NCBI RefSeq assembly: GCF_900169175.1
Contig: NZ_FXZM01000002.1
Coordinates: 186,001 to 250,000, forward strand
Direction: 5' to 3'
From: Brevibacterium jeotgali
GTDB lineage: Bacteria > Actinomycetota > Actinomycetes > Actinomycetales > Brevibacteriaceae
Length of the DNA stretch: 64,000 nucleotides
Below are positions 9,438 to 22,951 of this stretch, one piece after another. Below the pieces are notes generated by a model. It did no database searches. It was not told the DNA's origin and was given only the letters and a program-made list of their open reading frames with translations. Each line of letters opens with the position of its first letter. The stretch's first letter is position 1. Position numbers and translations under genes: made by a program.

Positions 9438-10282
9438 TCAGTCTACGCCGAGGCCCCCCAGGAGTTCACCTGTGAGTTCCGCGATCCTCCCGGTCAGGGC
9501 CTCGGTGGACGGACCTGCGGAGCTCACTCCGCGCGACGCGTTCACGAGGAGACGGCGATCTCGGGCGATCGGACCGAAGAGCGCGAGCAGGTCCGCTGCA
9601 CCCGCTCCCTGCGCGCCGTACCCCGGCGTGAGGATGGGCCCGGGGAACGATCCGAGGTCGATGCCGAGGTCGTCCGCGGCGGATCCGATCGTCGCGCCGA
9701 CGACGGCTCCGATGCGTCCCGGGCGTGTCGCAGACGCCTCTGCCGCGTCCCGCAGGATCGCGCCGCCCACGGATTCTCCGTCCGCACCGCGGGCGTGCTG
9801 GACGTCCGGGCCGGAGGGATTCGACGTCAGCGCCAGCACGAAGGCCATCGCGTCCTCGTCGTCGAGCAGGTCGAGCACAGGTGCGAGCGAGCCGAAGCCC
9901 AGGTAGGGCGAGACCGTCACCGCATCCGCCCGCAGCGGCGATCCGCGTCGCACCCACGCGGAGGCGTAGCCCGACATCGTCGAGCCGATGTCCCCGCGCT
10001 TCGCATCCGCGATGGTGAACAGTCCGGCGCCCCGGGCGTCGGCCAGGACCTCTTCGAGGACCGCGAAGCCCGCGGACCCGAACCGCTCGAAGAGAGCGAC
10101 CTGCGGCTTCACGATGCGTGCCGGGGAGGCTGCGACGGCGGTGAGGACCCGGTCGGCGAAGGCGCGAGCACCCGCTGCCGTGTCCTCGAGGCCCCACGCC
10201 GCGAGCTCGCCCGCGTGGGGATCGATCCCCACGCAGAGCGGGCTCCCCGCGAGTGCGGCGCTCAGCCGGTCAGGGACCGATG

Positions 10283-10286
<4 letters not shown>
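9438..10286 (-). CDS. pyrF: Orotidine-5'-phosphate decarboxylase (actinobacterial subfamily)
   Basis: Last step of de novo UMP synthesis: decarboxylates OMP. The longer subfamily 2 type (282 aa): VGIDP at 19-23, the substrate Lys60 in [12 protein letters not shown], and the catalytic signature [11 protein letters not shown] with Lys96 and Asp99. It overlaps carB's stop (GTGA) and is the last gene of the pyr operon; pyrD and pyrE are not in the window. The GTG start at 10286 is the only one consistent with the conserved N-terminus. Confidence 0.96.
9440..9445 (-). promoter_or_regulatory. -10 box (TAGACT) for mihF, overlapping the pyrF stop
   Basis: TAGACT spans pyrF's last codons and stop (GTA GAC TGA). 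Transcription beginning about seven bases downstream would give mihF a leader of around 50 bases with a GAGGAG ribosome-binding site. It would separate nucleoid-protein expression from pyrimidine control. No clear -35. Confidence 0.4.
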
Positions 10287-13555
<3,269 letters not shown>

Positions 13556-13577
13556 TTCTTGGGTCTCCTTGTGCGTC

Positions 13578-14732
13578 TCAGGCGCGGGTTGCGGTCCGGC
13601 GGACGGCCATCATGTCCGCGAAGCGGTCGAACAGACCTCGCGAATCATGGGGACCGGCGGCGGATTCGGGGTGGAACTGGACGGAGAACGCCGGGATGTC
13701 GAGGCATACGAGGCCCTCGACGACGCGGTCGTTGAGGCCGATGTGGCTGACCTGGACGCGACCGAACGACTCCTGTGGAGCGGTGACCGGATCGCCGACG
13801 GGTGCGTCGACGGCGAAGCCGTGGTTCTGGGACGTGATCTCGACTCTGCCGGTGGCGACGTCCAGCACCGGCTGGTTGGCGCCGCGGTGGCCGAATGTGA
13901 GCTTGTAGGTGCCGAAGCCCAGTGCTCTGCCCAGCAGCTGATTGCCGAAGCAGATGCCGAAGAACGGGATCCCGGCGCCGAGCACGCGGCGGATGACGTC
14001 GACCTCATGGTCGGAGGCTGCGGGGTCGCCGGGCCCGTTGGAGAAGAACACCCCGTCGGGGTCCATCGCCGCGACCTCGTCGAACGGGGTCGCGGCGGGC
14101 ACGACGTGCACCTCGATCCCCCGTTCCGCGAGCAGCTCGGGAGTCGACGACTTGATGCCGAGGTCGTACGCGACCACTGTGAGCCGCTTCTCCCCCACGG
14201 CCGGGACGGTGTAGGCCTCGGCGGTCGTGACCCTGTCGACGAGTCGGGACCCCGCCATGGGCGCTGTGCCGCGCACCGCGGCGAGCCGCGCGGCATCGTC
14301 CAGCTGGAGCTCGTCGCCGGAGAAGATCCCGGCGCGCATCGCTCCCCGATCGCGCAGATGGCGCGTGAGGGCACGAGTGTCGACGCCGCTGATGCCGACG
14401 ATCCCGCGGCGACTCAGTCGGTCCTCCAGGCTCTCCGTCGCGCGCCAGCTGGAGACGCGTCGGGAGGCGTCGCGGACGACGTATCCGCTCACCCAGTACC
14501 CGTCCGACTCGTCGTCCTCGTCGTTGACCCCGGTGTTGCCGATGTGGGGTGCGGTCTGGACGACGATCTGACCGTAGTAGGACGGGTCGGTGAGCGTCTC
14601 CTGGTAACCGGTCATACCTGTGGCGAAGACGGCTTCGCCCACGGTTCGGCCAGTCGCACCGTATGCACGGCCCCGGAAGGTTCGGCCGTCCTCGAGTACG
14701 AGCACGGCGGGTGGACGTGAGAGCAGGGACAT
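13578..14732 (-). CDS. carA: Carbamoyl-phosphate synthase small subunit
   Basis: Glutaminase subunit that supplies ammonia to CarB. The N-terminal CarA domain begins [18 protein letters not shown]. The class I glutamine amidotransferase domain has the nucleophile Cys261 in [12 protein letters not shown] and the His354/Glu356 pair in QFHPE. 384 aa, normal length. It starts with ATG one base after the PH-like gene ends, and sits directly before carB. Confidence 0.98.
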   Translation of the reverse strand: MSLLSRPPAVLVLEDGRTFRGRAYGATGRTVGEAVFATGMTGYQETLTDPSYYGQIVVQTAPHIGNTGVNDEDDESDGYWVSGYVVRDASRRVSSWRATESLEDRLSRRGIVGISGVDTRALTRHLRDRGAMRAGIFSGDELQLDDAARLAAVRGTAPMAGSRLVDRVTTAEAYTVPAVGEKRLTVVAYDLGIKSSTPELLAERGIEVHVVPAATPFDEVAAMDPDGVFFSNGPGDPAASDHEVDVIRRVLGAGIPFFGICFGNQLLGRALGFGTYKLTFGHRGANQPVLDVATGRVEITSQNHGFAVDAPVGDPVTAPQESFGRVQVSHIGLNDRVVEGLVCLDIPAFSVQFHPESAAGPHDSRGLFDRFADMMAVRRTATRA

Positions 14733-14733
14733 G

Positions 14734-15225
14734 TCAGTCCTCCTCGATCTGGCGGCGGATGGAAGTGATGAGTGGCGTGCGGGCGTCGGCGGCGCGTGTG
14801 CGGAAGCCCGATTCGAGGGCTGTGCCGCCGAGCGTCCAGCCGATGACCACGAGGCCGTCGGGTTCGACGAATTTGCCGATCATCCCCTGCGAGCTGCGGA
14901 CGCCGGTGACGTCCGCCCAGGGGATGAGGAGGTCGCCGGTGCCGGCACGATCGATGACGATGCCCGCATCGGTCACGACGACGTCTGCGGAGGTCCGCAG
15001 GCCCAGGCCGTGCACGGCGATGCGATCGTACGGGTCACCGGCGGCGGTGGTCGCGACGTACATGCCGTCGACCGGTCCGTGGATGACGGGGGTGCCCTCG
15101 AGAGGGCGTGCGGGCGCGGGGACCCCTGCCTGGGCCGCCGTCCTCTGCGCCCATCCTCGCCGCATGAGCAGGAAGACGACGACGACGACGAGCAGGAGCG
15201 CGAGCGCTGGGATCAGTCGTTCCAT
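14734..15225 (-). CDS. Single-pass membrane protein with PH-like domain, embedded in the pyr operon
   Basis: 163 aa, function not established. One N-terminal membrane segment (residues ~4-21, Leu/Val-rich) is followed by Arg-rich cytoplasmic sequence and a compact beta-rich domain ending in a helix ([13 protein letters not shown]), the layout of bacterial PH-like proteins found between pyrC and carA in many actinobacteria. The ATG at 15225 lies 13 bases inside pyrC, and carA follows after one base, so it is locked into the operon and almost certainly co-translated. It may position or regulate the pathway at the membrane, but no enzymatic motif is visible. I cannot assign a substrate or partner. 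Confidence 0.8.
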   Translation of the reverse strand: MERLIPALALLLVVVVVFLLMRRGWAQRTAAQAGVPAPARPLEGTPVIHGPVDGMYVATTAAGDPYDRIAVHGLGLRTSADVVVTDAGIVIDRAGTGDLLIPWADVTGVRSSQGMIGKFVEPDGLVVIGWTLGGTALESGFRTRAADARTPLITSIRRQIEED

Positions 15226-16526
15226 GGTCCCGCCTCCGTGAACGCCAGTGGTGCGCCGAGCGCCCCCGCCGCATACACGCGCTGGCCGAAGAGGAACGTG
15301 TCCACGATCCGCGTCCCCAGTGTCCGTCCGCGGAACGGGCTGTTCCGCCCCATCGTCGCGTGCAGGTCCGGATCGACGGTGTGTGCCGCGTCCTGTTCGA
15401 CGAGCACCAGGTTGGCCCCGGTGCCGATCTGCAGCGAGCCGTGATGCGTGAGTCCGGCGATCTGAGCAGGGCGGGCACTCATGACCCGAGCGAGGTCGGA
15501 GGCGGAGAAGTCGAGGTCCGCCATCGCGTGCGCGACGACGGGCAGGGCGGTCTCCATGCCGACCATCCCCATGGCTGCGGCGGTCCATTCCACGCACTTG
15601 TGCTCCGCCGGATGCGGGGCGTGGTCGGTGCCCACGACGTCGATCGTCCCGTCGGCCAGTGCGGCACGCAGTGCGTGGACGTCCTCCTCCGTGCGCAGCG
15701 GGGGGTTCACCTTGAAGACGGGGTCGTAGCTGCGCACCTCCTCATCCGTGAGGATCAGGTGGTGCGGGGTCACCTCAGCCGTGACCCGGATCCCGCGGGC
15801 CTTCGCCCAGCGGATGAGTTCGACGCTGCCGGCGGTCGAGACGTGGCAGACGTGCAGGCGCGACCCGACGTGTTCAGCGAGCAGGACGTCGCGGGCGATG
15901 ATCGATTCCTCCGCCACCGCGGGCCAGCCGGGGAGTCCGAGCTGCGCGCTCACGGCGCCCTCGTTCATCTGCGCGCCCTCCGTCAGACGCGGTTCCTGCG
16001 CATGCTGCGCGATGATCCCGTCGAACGCCTTCACGTACTCGAGGGCCCGCCGCATGACGAGGGGGTCCCAGACGCAGTGCCCGTCATCGGAGAACATCCG
16101 CACCCGGGCCCCGGAGTCGGCCATCGCACCGAGCTCCGCGAGCGTCGAGCCCTCGAGCCCGACGGTCACCGCGCCGACGGGGACGACCTGGGTGAAGCCC
16201 GCGGCGCGACCCAGCCTGTGGACCTGTTCGACGACTCCTGCGGTGTCTGCGACGGGCGAGGTGTTCGCCATCGCGTGGACAGCCGTGTAGCCGCCCGCAG
16301 CCGCTGCGCGGGAGCCGGTGAGGACGGTCTCCGCGTCCTCCCGCCCCGGCTCTCGCAGGTGCGTGTGCATGTCGACGAGGCCGGGCAGCGCGAGCAGTCC
16401 GTCGGCATCGATCACCGTGGAGGGGGACACCGCATCGGCGGGGTCGGCGAAGAGCCCGTCGACGATCGCGATGTCGCCGCGGGTGCCGTCCGGCATCCGT
16501 GCGGCACGGATGAGTGTGGAGTTCAC
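15213..16526 (-). CDS. pyrC: Dihydroorotase
   Basis: Cyclises carbamoyl-aspartate to dihydroorotate. Type I amidohydrolase of 437 aa: metal ligands His54 and His56 in [10 protein letters not shown], the Asp-containing FSDDGH near 145-150, HVCHVSTAG near 225-233 and catalytic Asp301 in GTDHAPH. All expected zinc-site residues are present, so it should be active, unlike the pseudo-dihydroorotases that accompany some aspartate transcarbamoylases. The GTG overlaps pyrB's stop (GTGA). Confidence 0.97.
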   Translation of the reverse strand: MNSTLIRAARMPDGTRGDIAIVDGLFADPADAVSPSTVIDADGLLALPGLVDMHTHLREPGREDAETVLTGSRAAAAGGYTAVHAMANTSPVADTAGVVEQVHRLGRAAGFTQVVPVGAVTVGLEGSTLAELGAMADSGARVRMFSDDGHCVWDPLVMRRALEYVKAFDGIIAQHAQEPRLTEGAQMNEGAVSAQLGLPGWPAVAEESIIARDVLLAEHVGSRLHVCHVSTAGSVELIRWAKARGIRVTAEVTPHHLILTDEEVRSYDPVFKVNPPLRTEEDVHALRAALADGTIDVVGTDHAPHPAEHKCVEWTAAAMGMVGMETALPVVAHAMADLDFSASDLARVMSARPAQIAGLTHHGSLQIGTGANLVLVEQDAAHTVDPDLHATMGRNSPFRGRTLGTRIVDTFLFGQRVYAAGALGAPLAFTEAGPWND

Positions 16527-17518
16527 GACTGTCCTTCCCGACCGCCTGCGGCGGCCGACTGTCCGGTGAGGAGGCGGTAGAGCACGCTCATGCGCACGCT
16601 CACGCCGTTCGCGACCTGGTCGAGCACGACCGCCCGTGGGGAATCAGCGGCTGCCGCACCGATCTCGAATCCCCGGTTCATGGGGCCCGGGTGCATGATC
16701 GCGCAGTGCGCCGGGAGCGCGCGGGCCCGGGTGTCCGTGAGCCCCCACCTGCGGGCGTACTCCCGTGCCGTGGGGAAGAACGCCTGCTGCATGCGCTCCT
16801 GCTGCACGCGAAGCATCATGACCACGTCGAAGGAGTGCTCTGCGATGGCCGCGTCGAGGTCGTACGCGATGTCGCACTGCCAGGTGTCCGCCCCGATGGG
16901 GAGCAGGGTGGGCGGGGCGATGAGCACGACGCGCGCTCCCAGGGTCGTGAGCAGATGCACGTTGGAGCGTGCGACGCGTGAGTGGAGGATGTCTCCGACG
17001 ATCCCCACGACCGCGCCGTCCAGCGCCAGACCCCGAGCGCCGTCCGCCGGACCCGATGCGGGGAGTCCGGCGAGCACCCGGCGAAGGGTGAAGGCGTCGA
17101 GGAGCGCCTGCGTCGGGTGCTCATGCGTCCCGTCACCCGCGTTCACCACGGGGGCGTCGATCCAGCCGGAGGTGGCCAGCCGGTGGGGTGCCCCCGACCC
17201 GCTGTGACGGATGACGACTCCGTCCGCTCCCATCGCAGAGAGCGTCTGAGCGGTGTCCTGGAGGCTCTCCCCCTTGGACACGGACGAGCCCTTCGCGGAG
17301 AAGGTGATGACATCGGCTGACAGGCGCTTCGCCGCGGCTTCGAAGGAGATCCGGGTCCGGGTCGAGTCCTCGAAGAAGAGGTTGACCACTGTGAGGCCCC
17401 GGAGCACCGGCAGCTTCTTCACCTCACGCGTGGAGACGAGGCTCATCTCCTCCGCTGTGTCGAGCAGCTCGATCGCCTCGATGCGCGAGAGGTCTGCGGT
17501 GGACAGCAGGTGCTTCAT
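16523..17518 (-). CDS. pyrB: Aspartate carbamoyltransferase catalytic subunit
   Basis: Condenses carbamoyl phosphate with aspartate. The carbamoyl-phosphate site [13 protein letters not shown] at residues 48-60, the HPTQ motif at 134-137 and HPGPMNRG near the C-terminus are intact. 331 aa. No PyrI regulatory subunit is encoded nearby, so control is probably at the expression level through PyrR. ATG start in an ATGA overlap with pyrR. Confidence 0.97.
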   Translation of the reverse strand: MKHLLSTADLSRIEAIELLDTAEEMSLVSTREVKKLPVLRGLTVVNLFFEDSTRTRISFEAAAKRLSADVITFSAKGSSVSKGESLQDTAQTLSAMGADGVVIRHSGSGAPHRLATSGWIDAPVVNAGDGTHEHPTQALLDAFTLRRVLAGLPASGPADGARGLALDGAVVGIVGDILHSRVARSNVHLLTTLGARVVLIAPPTLLPIGADTWQCDIAYDLDAAIAEHSFDVVMMLRVQQERMQQAFFPTAREYARRWGLTDTRARALPAHCAIMHPGPMNRGFEIGAAAADSPRAVVLDQVANGVSVRMSVLYRLLTGQSAAAGGREGQS

Positions 17519-18102
17519 GGTGCCTCCCCCTGCGCGGAGTCGCCCGACGTCCCGTCCGTGTCCGGACCGGTGATCGTCACGGCGTCCGCGCCGTCGATCT
17601 CGCGCACGCGCACGCCCACCCGTTCGTCGAGCGCGCTGGGGATGTTCTTCCCGACGTGGTCTGCGCGGATCGGCAGCCGCCGATGACCGCGGTCCACGAG
17701 CACTGCGAGGCGCACCGCCTCCGGGCGGCCGATCGCAGAGACCGCATCGAGCGCCGCACGGACGGAGCGGCCGGAGAACAGGACGTCGTCGACGAGGACG
17801 ACCGTCCGTCCGTCGATGGTGCCGCCGGGGATGTGCGTGGGTTCCGCGGACCGCAGACGCCCCGACCGCAGATCATCGCGGTGCATCGTGATGTCGAGCG
17901 CACCGGCGAGGGCGGACGCGTCGGCGTTCGGCTCGATACGGGCGATCGCCTCTGCGAGGCGAGCGGCCAGTGGCACGCCGCGGGTCGGGACGCCGAGGAG
18001 CACGAGGCCTCCGGGCCCCTTGTTCGCCTCGAGCACTTCGTGCGCGATGCGGGTGAGCGCGCGATGGATCTCAGGCCCATCGAGCACGGTTCGCTGCTTC
18101 AT
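17515..18102 (-). CDS. pyrR: Bifunctional PyrR: pyrimidine operon regulator / uracil phosphoribosyltransferase
   Basis: RNA-binding repressor of pyr genes that senses UMP/UTP and often has uracil phosphoribosyltransferase activity. 195 aa; the PRPP signature [14 protein letters not shown] is at residues 101-114, and [15 protein letters not shown] carries the flexible-loop arginine. It is the first gene of pyrR-pyrB-pyrC-PH-carA-carB-pyrF. The leader in front of it carries a hairpin with the PyrR-recognition core, abutting the Shine-Dalgarno, so PyrR probably represses its own operon translationally, as described for Mycobacterium smegmatis. ATG start with GGAAGGA eight bases upstream. Confidence 0.97.
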   Translation of the reverse strand: MKQRTVLDGPEIHRALTRIAHEVLEANKGPGGLVLLGVPTRGVPLAARLAEAIARIEPNADASALAGALDITMHRDDLRSGRLRSAEPTHIPGGTIDGRTVVLVDDVLFSGRSVRAALDAVSAIGRPEAVRLAVLVDRGHRRLPIRADHVGKNIPSALDERVGVRVREIDGADAVTITGPDTDGTSGDSAQGEAP

Positions 18103-18108
18103 CTGTGT

Positions 18109-18131
18109 TCCTTCCCCGTCTCTCCGGACGG
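18109..18131 (-). promoter_or_regulatory. PyrR-binding leader hairpin merged with the pyrR ribosome-binding site
   Basis: On the minus strand, CCGTC-CGGAGA-GACGG forms a 5-bp stem with a six-base loop (plus coordinates 18116-18131). It contains TCCGGAGAG, a complete match to the TCCNGNGAG core of the published PyrR recognition sequence. The Shine-Dalgarno GGGGAAGGA (18117-18109) starts within the 3' arm of the stem, so a bound PyrR would cover it. There is no terminator-like hairpin with a U-run in the leader, which favours translational over transcriptional control. Confidence 0.75.
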
Positions 18132-18156
18132 CGTTAAAGGATTCGCTGTGGACGCC

Positions 18157-18555
18157 CTACGAGTCTAGCCCTGCGATGCGGGACAGGACGCCGGACACGT
18201 AGGTGGCCGATTCGTCCGTGGAGAAGTCCCGTGCGAGCGCTTGGGCCTCACTGATCGCCACCGGGGAGTCGATGTCCGCGTTGTGCAGGATCTCCCATGA
18301 CGCGAGCCTGAGGATCGCGCGGTCGACCGCGGGCATCCGCTCGAGCGTCCAGCCGCGCGCGTAGGTGCGGATCAGGTCGTCGATCTCGTCGCGGTGCGCA
18401 CTCACACCATCGACGATCTCCACGGCATACGCCTTCATCGGGTAGTCGGGATCGCTGGAGCGAAGCGGCACGAGATCGCCGATCTCGATGCTGCGCGCCT
18501 CCGACTCGAAGAGCAGTTCGAGCGCCCGGCGGCGGGCGCGGGTGCGTGCACTCAC
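18157..18555 (-). CDS. nusB: Transcription antitermination factor NusB
   Basis: Binds boxA RNA with NusE (S10) and promotes processive rRNA transcription. 132 aa, all-helical; starts [17 protein letters not shown] and ends with the conserved [32 protein letters not shown]. It overlaps efp by four bases (GTGA) and precedes the pyr operon; a -10 box for pyrR lies within its last codons. Confidence 0.97.
   Translation of the reverse strand: MSARTRARRRALELLFESEARSIEIGDLVPLRSSDPDYPMKAYAVEIVDGVSAHRDEIDDLIRTYARGWTLERMPAVDRAILRLASWEILHNADIDSPVAISEAQALARDFSTDESATYVSGVLSRIAGLDS
18162..18167 (-). promoter_or_regulatory. -10 box (TAGACT) of the pyrimidine operon promoter
   Basis: TAGACT overlaps nusB's last codons (CTA GAC TCG TAG). 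A start about seven bases later gives a pyrR leader of around 53 bases that includes the complete PyrR hairpin and ribosome-binding site, which fits leader-based control. A -35 box is not obvious. Confidence 0.5.
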
Positions 18556-19115
18556 TCCTTGACGCGGCCCAGGTAGTCACCGTTGCGGGTGTCGACGCGG
18601 ACCCTCACGCCCTCGTCGAGGAACAGCGGAACCTGGATCTCCAGTCCCGTCTCCACCGTCGCCGGCTTCGTGCCTCCGGACGAGCGGTCGCCCTGCAGTC
18701 CCGGCTCCGTGTGGGTGATGGTCATCTCGACAGCCGGGGGCAGCTCGACGTACAGCGGGGTGCCGTCGTGGAAGGCGACCTGGAGCTGCTGGTTCTCGAG
18801 GATGTAGTTCGACGCATCGCCCACGAGCTGCGGGGAGAGCATGACCTGCTCGTAGTCGGACGAATCCATGAACACGTAGTCGGTGCCGTCGTGGTAGAGG
18901 TACTGCATGTCGCGGCGGTCCACGTTCGCGGTCTCGACCTTGGTGCCCGCGTTGAAGGTCTTGTCGATGGTCTTGCCGCTCATGACGTTCTTGATCTTCG
19001 TGCGCACGAACGCCGGGCCCTTGCCGGGCTTCACGTGGAGGAACTCCTGGACCTGCCAGAGCTGTCCCTCGAGGTTGAGCACCATGCCGTTCTTCAGGTC
19101 GTTGGTCGTTGCCAC
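18552..19115 (-). CDS. efp: Elongation factor P
   Basis: Rescues ribosomes stalled at polyproline stretches. 187 aa with the three beta-barrel domains; N-terminus [21 protein letters not shown], the modification loop [10 protein letters not shown] with the conserved lysine at its tip, and the C-terminal signature [15 protein letters not shown] start it at GTG 19115, where homologues begin, preceded by AAGGA nine bases away; an upstream extension of 20 residues is basic and not conserved. It is the first gene of efp-nusB. Confidence 0.97.
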   Translation of the reverse strand: MATTNDLKNGMVLNLEGQLWQVQEFLHVKPGKGPAFVRTKIKNVMSGKTIDKTFNAGTKVETANVDRRDMQYLYHDGTDYVFMDSSDYEQVMLSPQLVGDASNYILENQQLQVAFHDGTPLYVELPPAVEMTITHTEPGLQGDRSSGGTKPATVETGLEIQVPLFLDEGVRVRVDTRNGDYLGRVKE

Positions 19116-19165
19116 AGATCGTGTCCTTTGCGTTGAGTGCGTGAGCCGCGCGCGTGCGCGGATCG

Positions 19166-19171
19166 AGTGTA
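19166..19171 (-). promoter_or_regulatory. -10 box (TACACT) upstream of efp
   Basis: TACACT between aroB's stop and efp, about 50 bases before the efp start, gives a short conventional leader with an AAGGA ribosome-binding site. It matches TANNNT; no clear -35. This would separate efp-nusB from the shikimate genes. Confidence 0.4.
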
Positions 19172-19206
19172 GCAAGGCGGGCGGCGCCCTCCGTGCGGGG
19201 AGCCGG

Positions 19207-20325
19207 TCAGAGCGAGACGGGCCCCAGTGTGGTGGTGGGCGACTGCTCGCCGATCTCCTGGTAGGCGGCGAAGAGGATCGCGTCGTCCGGGACTTCGGCC
19301 ACGACCGGCTCGCTCACATCGTCGAGCAGGACGAACCGGAGGATCGTCCCGCGGGCCTTCTTGTCCCGGCGCATCGTCTCGAGCAGCTGGGGCCAGCGAT
19401 CGCCCCGGTACCCGACGGGCAGTCCGAGCTTCGCGAGCACGCTCCGATGACGGTCCACGACCTCGGAGTCCAGGCTGCGCAGCATCGCGGACAGTTCGGC
19501 CGCGAACACCATCCCCACAGCCACTGCAGCGCCATGGCGCCACTGGTAGCGCTCATTGCGCTCGATCGCGTGGGCGAGCGTGTGTCCGTAGTTGAGGATC
19601 TCCCGGCGTCCTGACTCCCGGAAGTCCTCGGACACGACGGCGGCCTTGACCCGCACCGCCCGCTCGATCACCTCGCGCAGGACCGGGGAGTCGTGACGTG
19701 CGAGCTCGTCCCGCGGGTGGGTCTCGATGAGATCGAGGATCGCCGGGTCCGCGATGAAGCCGCACTTCACCGCTTCCGCGAGCCCCGTGAAGAGTTCGTT
19801 CTCCGGCAGCGTCTGGAGGGTGTCCGTGTCGATGAGGACCGCCGACGGAGAGTGGAAGGCGCCGACGAGGTTCTTCCCCTCCGAGGTGTTGATCGCGGTC
19901 TTGCCGCCCACAGCGGCATCGATCATGCCGAGCACGGTCGTCGGGATGTTGATGTACTTGATGCCGCGCAGCCAGGTGGCGGCGACGAATCCGCCGACGT
20001 CCGTCACGGCCCCGCCGCCGACATTCACGATCGCATCCGTCCGCGTGAAGTCCGACTGCCCGAGGATCTGCCAGCAGAAGCCTGCCACCTGCAGGTGCTT
20101 CGCCTCTTCAGCGTCCGGGATCTCCGCACTGACGGCTTCGAAGCCGGCTTCGGAGAGCTCATCGCGGACGACCTCCCCCGTGCTGCGCAGCGCACGGGGA
20201 TGGATGACCAGCACGCGGTGCGTGCGGCCCCCGAGCAGGGCGGGGAGCTCTCCCAGGAGCCCGCGGCCGAACACGATGGAGGTGCCCGTCTCCCCCGTGA
20301 TCTCCAGGGTGGTGCGTTCGGTCAT
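19207..20325 (-). CDS. aroB: 3-dehydroquinate synthase
   Basis: Second step of the shikimate pathway: converts DAHP to 3-dehydroquinate, with NAD and zinc. 372 aa; NAD-binding [22 protein letters not shown] (GGG at 103-105), the zinc ligands Glu184 in [10 protein letters not shown], His248 in [11 protein letters not shown] and His264 in [10 protein letters not shown]. Its ATG overlaps aroK's stop (ATGA). Confidence 0.98.
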   Translation of the reverse strand: MTERTTLEITGETGTSIVFGRGLLGELPALLGGRTHRVLVIHPRALRSTGEVVRDELSEAGFEAVSAEIPDAEEAKHLQVAGFCWQILGQSDFTRTDAIVNVGGGAVTDVGGFVAATWLRGIKYINIPTTVLGMIDAAVGGKTAINTSEGKNLVGAFHSPSAVLIDTDTLQTLPENELFTGLAEAVKCGFIADPAILDLIETHPRDELARHDSPVLREVIERAVRVKAAVVSEDFRESGRREILNYGHTLAHAIERNERYQWRHGAAVAVGMVFAAELSAMLRSLDSEVVDRHRSVLAKLGLPVGYRGDRWPQLLETMRRDKKARGTILRFVLLDDVSEPVVAEVPDDAILFAAYQEIGEQSPTTTLGPVSL

Positions 20326-21008
20326 GCCTCTGTCCTCCTGTCGGCCCCGTCGGGGCCGTGTTCGGTTCCCTCGTGTGGAGGGGTGTCCTGGTAGCGGGCG
20401 TACTCCTCTGCCCGCTGCAGACCTGTGAGCACGTCGACGATCCGGTTGACGACCGTCGACGGGGGCCCGTGGGAGGCCGCCACCTGTGCGGTCGCGACCT
20501 CATCGTAGAGGGGTCTCCGGTCATCGACGATCGCCCGCCACCGTGCCACGGGATCGTCGTCGCCGGCCAGCAGCGGGCGGCTCGAGCCGCCCAATCGCAG
20601 CGCCGCGGTCTCGTCGTCGATCTCGATCCCGATGACCTTGAGTGCAGGATGCCGCAGCTGCGCGCGGGTGCCGCTGTTGAGGATCGCGCCGCCGCCCAGC
20701 GACACGACCGCGGGTTCGTCCAGCAGTCGGCGCAGCGTCCGTCTGACGACCTCGCGCTCGATCTCCCGGAACCGCGGTTCGCCGCGATCAGCGAAGATCT
20801 CCGGGATCGGGCCGTGGGCCGAGACGATCTGGGCGTCGGTGTCGTACAGCGGCAGTCCGAGCCGGGCTCCGAGCAGCCGTCCGATGGTCGACTTCCCGGC
20901 CGCAGGGGGCCCGATCAGCACGATCCGGGCGCCGGACGCGGGAGCTGGGTCGAGCGGTGGGGCCGGGCGGGGAAGCGGAGCCTCCTCCGGCACCATCACT
21001 GACCGCAC
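20322..21008 (-). CDS. aroK: Shikimate kinase
   Basis: Phosphorylates shikimate at O3. The P-loop GPPAAGKST lies at residues 33-41 and the shikimate-binding DTD, FADRGEPRFREIE and SLGGGA motifs follow. At 228 aa it is longer than typical (~170 aa) because of a proline-rich N-terminal stretch and a ~25-residue charged C-terminal tail. The exact start is open: GTG 21008 gives the frame above, but GTG 20999 or ATG 20996 have GAGG at better spacing. It lies one base after aroC. Confidence 0.94.
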   Translation of the reverse strand: MRSVMVPEEAPLPRPAPPLDPAPASGARIVLIGPPAAGKSTIGRLLGARLGLPLYDTDAQIVSAHGPIPEIFADRGEPRFREIEREVVRRTLRRLLDEPAVVSLGGGAILNSGTRAQLRHPALKVIGIEIDDETAALRLGGSSRPLLAGDDDPVARWRAIVDDRRPLYDEVATAQVAASHGPPSTVVNRIVDVLTGLQRAEEYARYQDTPPHEGTEHGPDGADRRTEA

Positions 21009-21009
21009 C

Positions 21010-22194
21010 TCATTCCGCGCTCAGCGGCAGCGCATCACGGTAGGTGCGGATATTGCGGTCCACCTCCGCGACGGAATCGCCGCCGAACTTCTCCAGCACC
21101 GCCTGCGCGAGGACCAGCGCGACCATCGACTCGGCGACCACGCCCGCCGCCGGAACGGCGCACACATCGGAGCGCTGGTGGTGTGCGCTCGAGGCTTCGC
21201 CGGTGGCGACGTCCACGGTCTTCAGCGCACGCGGGACGGTGGCGATGGGCTTCATCCCGGCGCGCACGCGCAGGGGTCCGCCGGTCGACATGCCGCCCTC
21301 GACGCCGCCTGACCGGTCGCTCAGACGACGGACGCCGCCGGGTGCCGGCTCCATCTCGTCGTGGGCTGCGGAGCCGCGCCGACGGGTCGTTTCGAATCCG
21401 TCACCCAGTTCGACGCCCTTGATCGCCTGGATGCCCATGAGCGCCCCCGCGAGTCGGGAGTCCAGGCGGCGGTCGCCGTGGACGAATGACCCCAGGCCGG
21501 GCGGCAGCCCGTCCGCGATGACCTCGACGACCCCGCCCAGCGTGTCACCGGCACGACGCGCATCGTCGACCTCAGCGACCATCCGTGCGGACAGCTCGGA
21601 GTCGAAGCAGCGCATCGGGTCCGCGTCGAGTGCTTCGACGTCGTCGGCCGATGGGATGACAGCGTCCCGCTCGCCCTCGACCGGACCGATCGCGACGGTG
21701 TGGGAGACCATACGGATCCCGAGTTCGGCCAGCAGCGCCTGGGCGACGGTGCCGAGCGCGACGCGCGTCGCCGTCTCACGGGCGGAGGCGCGCTCCAGCA
21801 CGGGCCGGGACTCGTCGAACGCGTACTTCTGCATGCCGACGAAGTCCGCGTGGCCCGGACGGGGACGCGTGAGCTTCGCCGCACGCGCCATCCCCTCGAG
21901 CTCGTCCGGGTCCACGGGGTCCGCGCTCATGACCCGCTCCCACTTGGGCCATTCGGTGTTCCCGATCTCGATCGCGACGGGACCACCCATCGTGAAACCG
22001 TGGCGCACGCCGCCGAGGAACCGGATCTCGTCCGCCTCGAACTTCATGCGGGCACCTCGGCCGTAGCCCAGGCGCCTGCGCGCGAGCGCCGCGGACACCT
22101 GGTCGCGGGTGATCGGTATGTGGGCGGGGAGGCCCTCGATGATTCCGACGAGCTCCTCACCATGGGACTCGCCTGCAGTAAGCCAACGCAACAT
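21010..22194 (-). CDS. aroC: Chorismate synthase
   Basis: Last shikimate-pathway step (EPSP to chorismate, using reduced FMN). 394 aa; starts [28 protein letters not shown], with the signature [13 protein letters not shown] and later [25 protein letters not shown] start it at ATG 22194; an upstream open extension is not conserved. TAGACT lies seven bases before this ATG, so a leaderless transcript starting at aroC is likely although it also follows the prepilin peptidase gene by only 10 bases. Confidence 0.98.
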   Translation of the reverse strand: MLRWLTAGESHGEELVGIIEGLPAHIPITRDQVSAALARRRLGYGRGARMKFEADEIRFLGGVRHGFTMGGPVAIEIGNTEWPKWERVMSADPVDPDELEGMARAAKLTRPRPGHADFVGMQKYAFDESRPVLERASARETATRVALGTVAQALLAELGIRMVSHTVAIGPVEGERDAVIPSADDVEALDADPMRCFDSELSARMVAEVDDARRAGDTLGGVVEVIADGLPPGLGSFVHGDRRLDSRLAGALMGIQAIKGVELGDGFETTRRRGSAAHDEMEPAPGGVRRLSDRSGGVEGGMSTGGPLRVRAGMKPIATVPRALKTVDVATGEASSAHHQRSDVCAVPAAGVVAESMVALVLAQAVLEKFGGDSVAEVDRNIRTYRDALPLSAE

Positions 22195-22201
22195 TCTCCC
22201 G

Positions 22202-22207
22202 AGTCTA
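22202..22207 (-). promoter_or_regulatory. -10 box (TAGACT) of a likely leaderless aroC promoter
   Basis: TAGACT, seven bases (CGGGAGA), then aroC's ATG. The spacing equals that at fmt and at the gene ending at 34095. It overlaps the end of the prepilin peptidase gene. No clear -35. GGGAGA directly abuts ATG, too close for a normal ribosome-binding site, which supports the leaderless reading. Confidence 0.5.
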
Positions 22208-22951
22208 CCGAAGCGCGGCGTACGCCAGCGGCCCGGTCCACATTCCGACGAGCAGGTGGGGGCCGTAGGCGATCCGGGTCGCCATCCCCTGCCCCAGCAC
22301 CGCCACCCGGACGGCGGCCTCGGCCAGCGCGCACAGCTGCGCGACGACGAACGCCGCGAGCACGGCACCCGTCCCGACCAGGGCGGTGAGTGACCCGAGC
22401 ACCACGGCGAGCTTCACGTCTCCCAGGCCGATCGCGAGGCCGCGTCCGCGACCGCCGAGCACCGACACGACCAGCACGAGGAGACCGCTGCCAGCTCCGA
22501 CCACGACAGCGCCGAGTGGACTGTGGCCGCCCACGACCGGGGTCGACGCCCCCGTCGCCCACGCACTGAGCAGACCCGCCGTCGTGAGCGCGATGAGCGG
22601 CAGGACGATCCGGTCCGGAAGCCGGCGGATGCGCAGATCGATCCACAGGAGGAACGGGGTCGCGCCCGCGGCGGCCCCCACCGCAAGGCCCAGGCAGAGC
22701 GCGGTGAGCACCGACGCGGCGGTCGGAGAGGCGGCCGCGGGCGCGAGGAGGCGCAGCGCGGCAGGGGCGATGACAGCAGTGGCCGCTCCCGCAGCGACGA
22801 GGAGGCCTTCGAACCAGCGCGACCGCCCCCCGGGCCGCAGCAGCCGGACCCCCGCCTCGTCCGCGATGAACCACGGAAGCCTCATGACGAGGACGCAGGC
22901 CACCGTCGTCGCCGCGACCACGGCGGCGACGATCGTCGCGAGGGCGGCCAT
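22205..22951 (-). CDS. A24-family prepilin peptidase (leader peptidase-like), no methylase domain
   Basis: 248 aa polytopic membrane protein. The two catalytic aspartates of type IV prepilin peptidases are visible: Asp105 in [14 protein letters not shown] and Asp178 in GLGDVK (the GxGD motif). The N-terminal cysteine-containing methyltransferase domain of PilD is missing; this shorter form is common in actinobacteria, where the enzymes process Flp/Tad-type pilins. No pilin or Tad genes are in the window, so its substrate is unknown. It overlaps aroE's stop by one base (TGATG). An upstream in-frame extension inside aroE was rejected. Confidence 0.88.
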   Translation of the reverse strand: MAALATIVAAVVAATTVACVLVMRLPWFIADEAGVRLLRPGGRSRWFEGLLVAAGAATAVIAPAALRLLAPAAASPTAASVLTALCLGLAVGAAAGATPFLLWIDLRIRRLPDRIVLPLIALTTAGLLSAWATGASTPVVGGHSPLGAVVVGAGSGLLVLVVSVLGGRGRGLAIGLGDVKLAVVLGSLTALVGTGAVLAAFVVAQLCALAEAAVRVAVLGQGMATRIAYGPHLLVGMWTGPLAYAALR

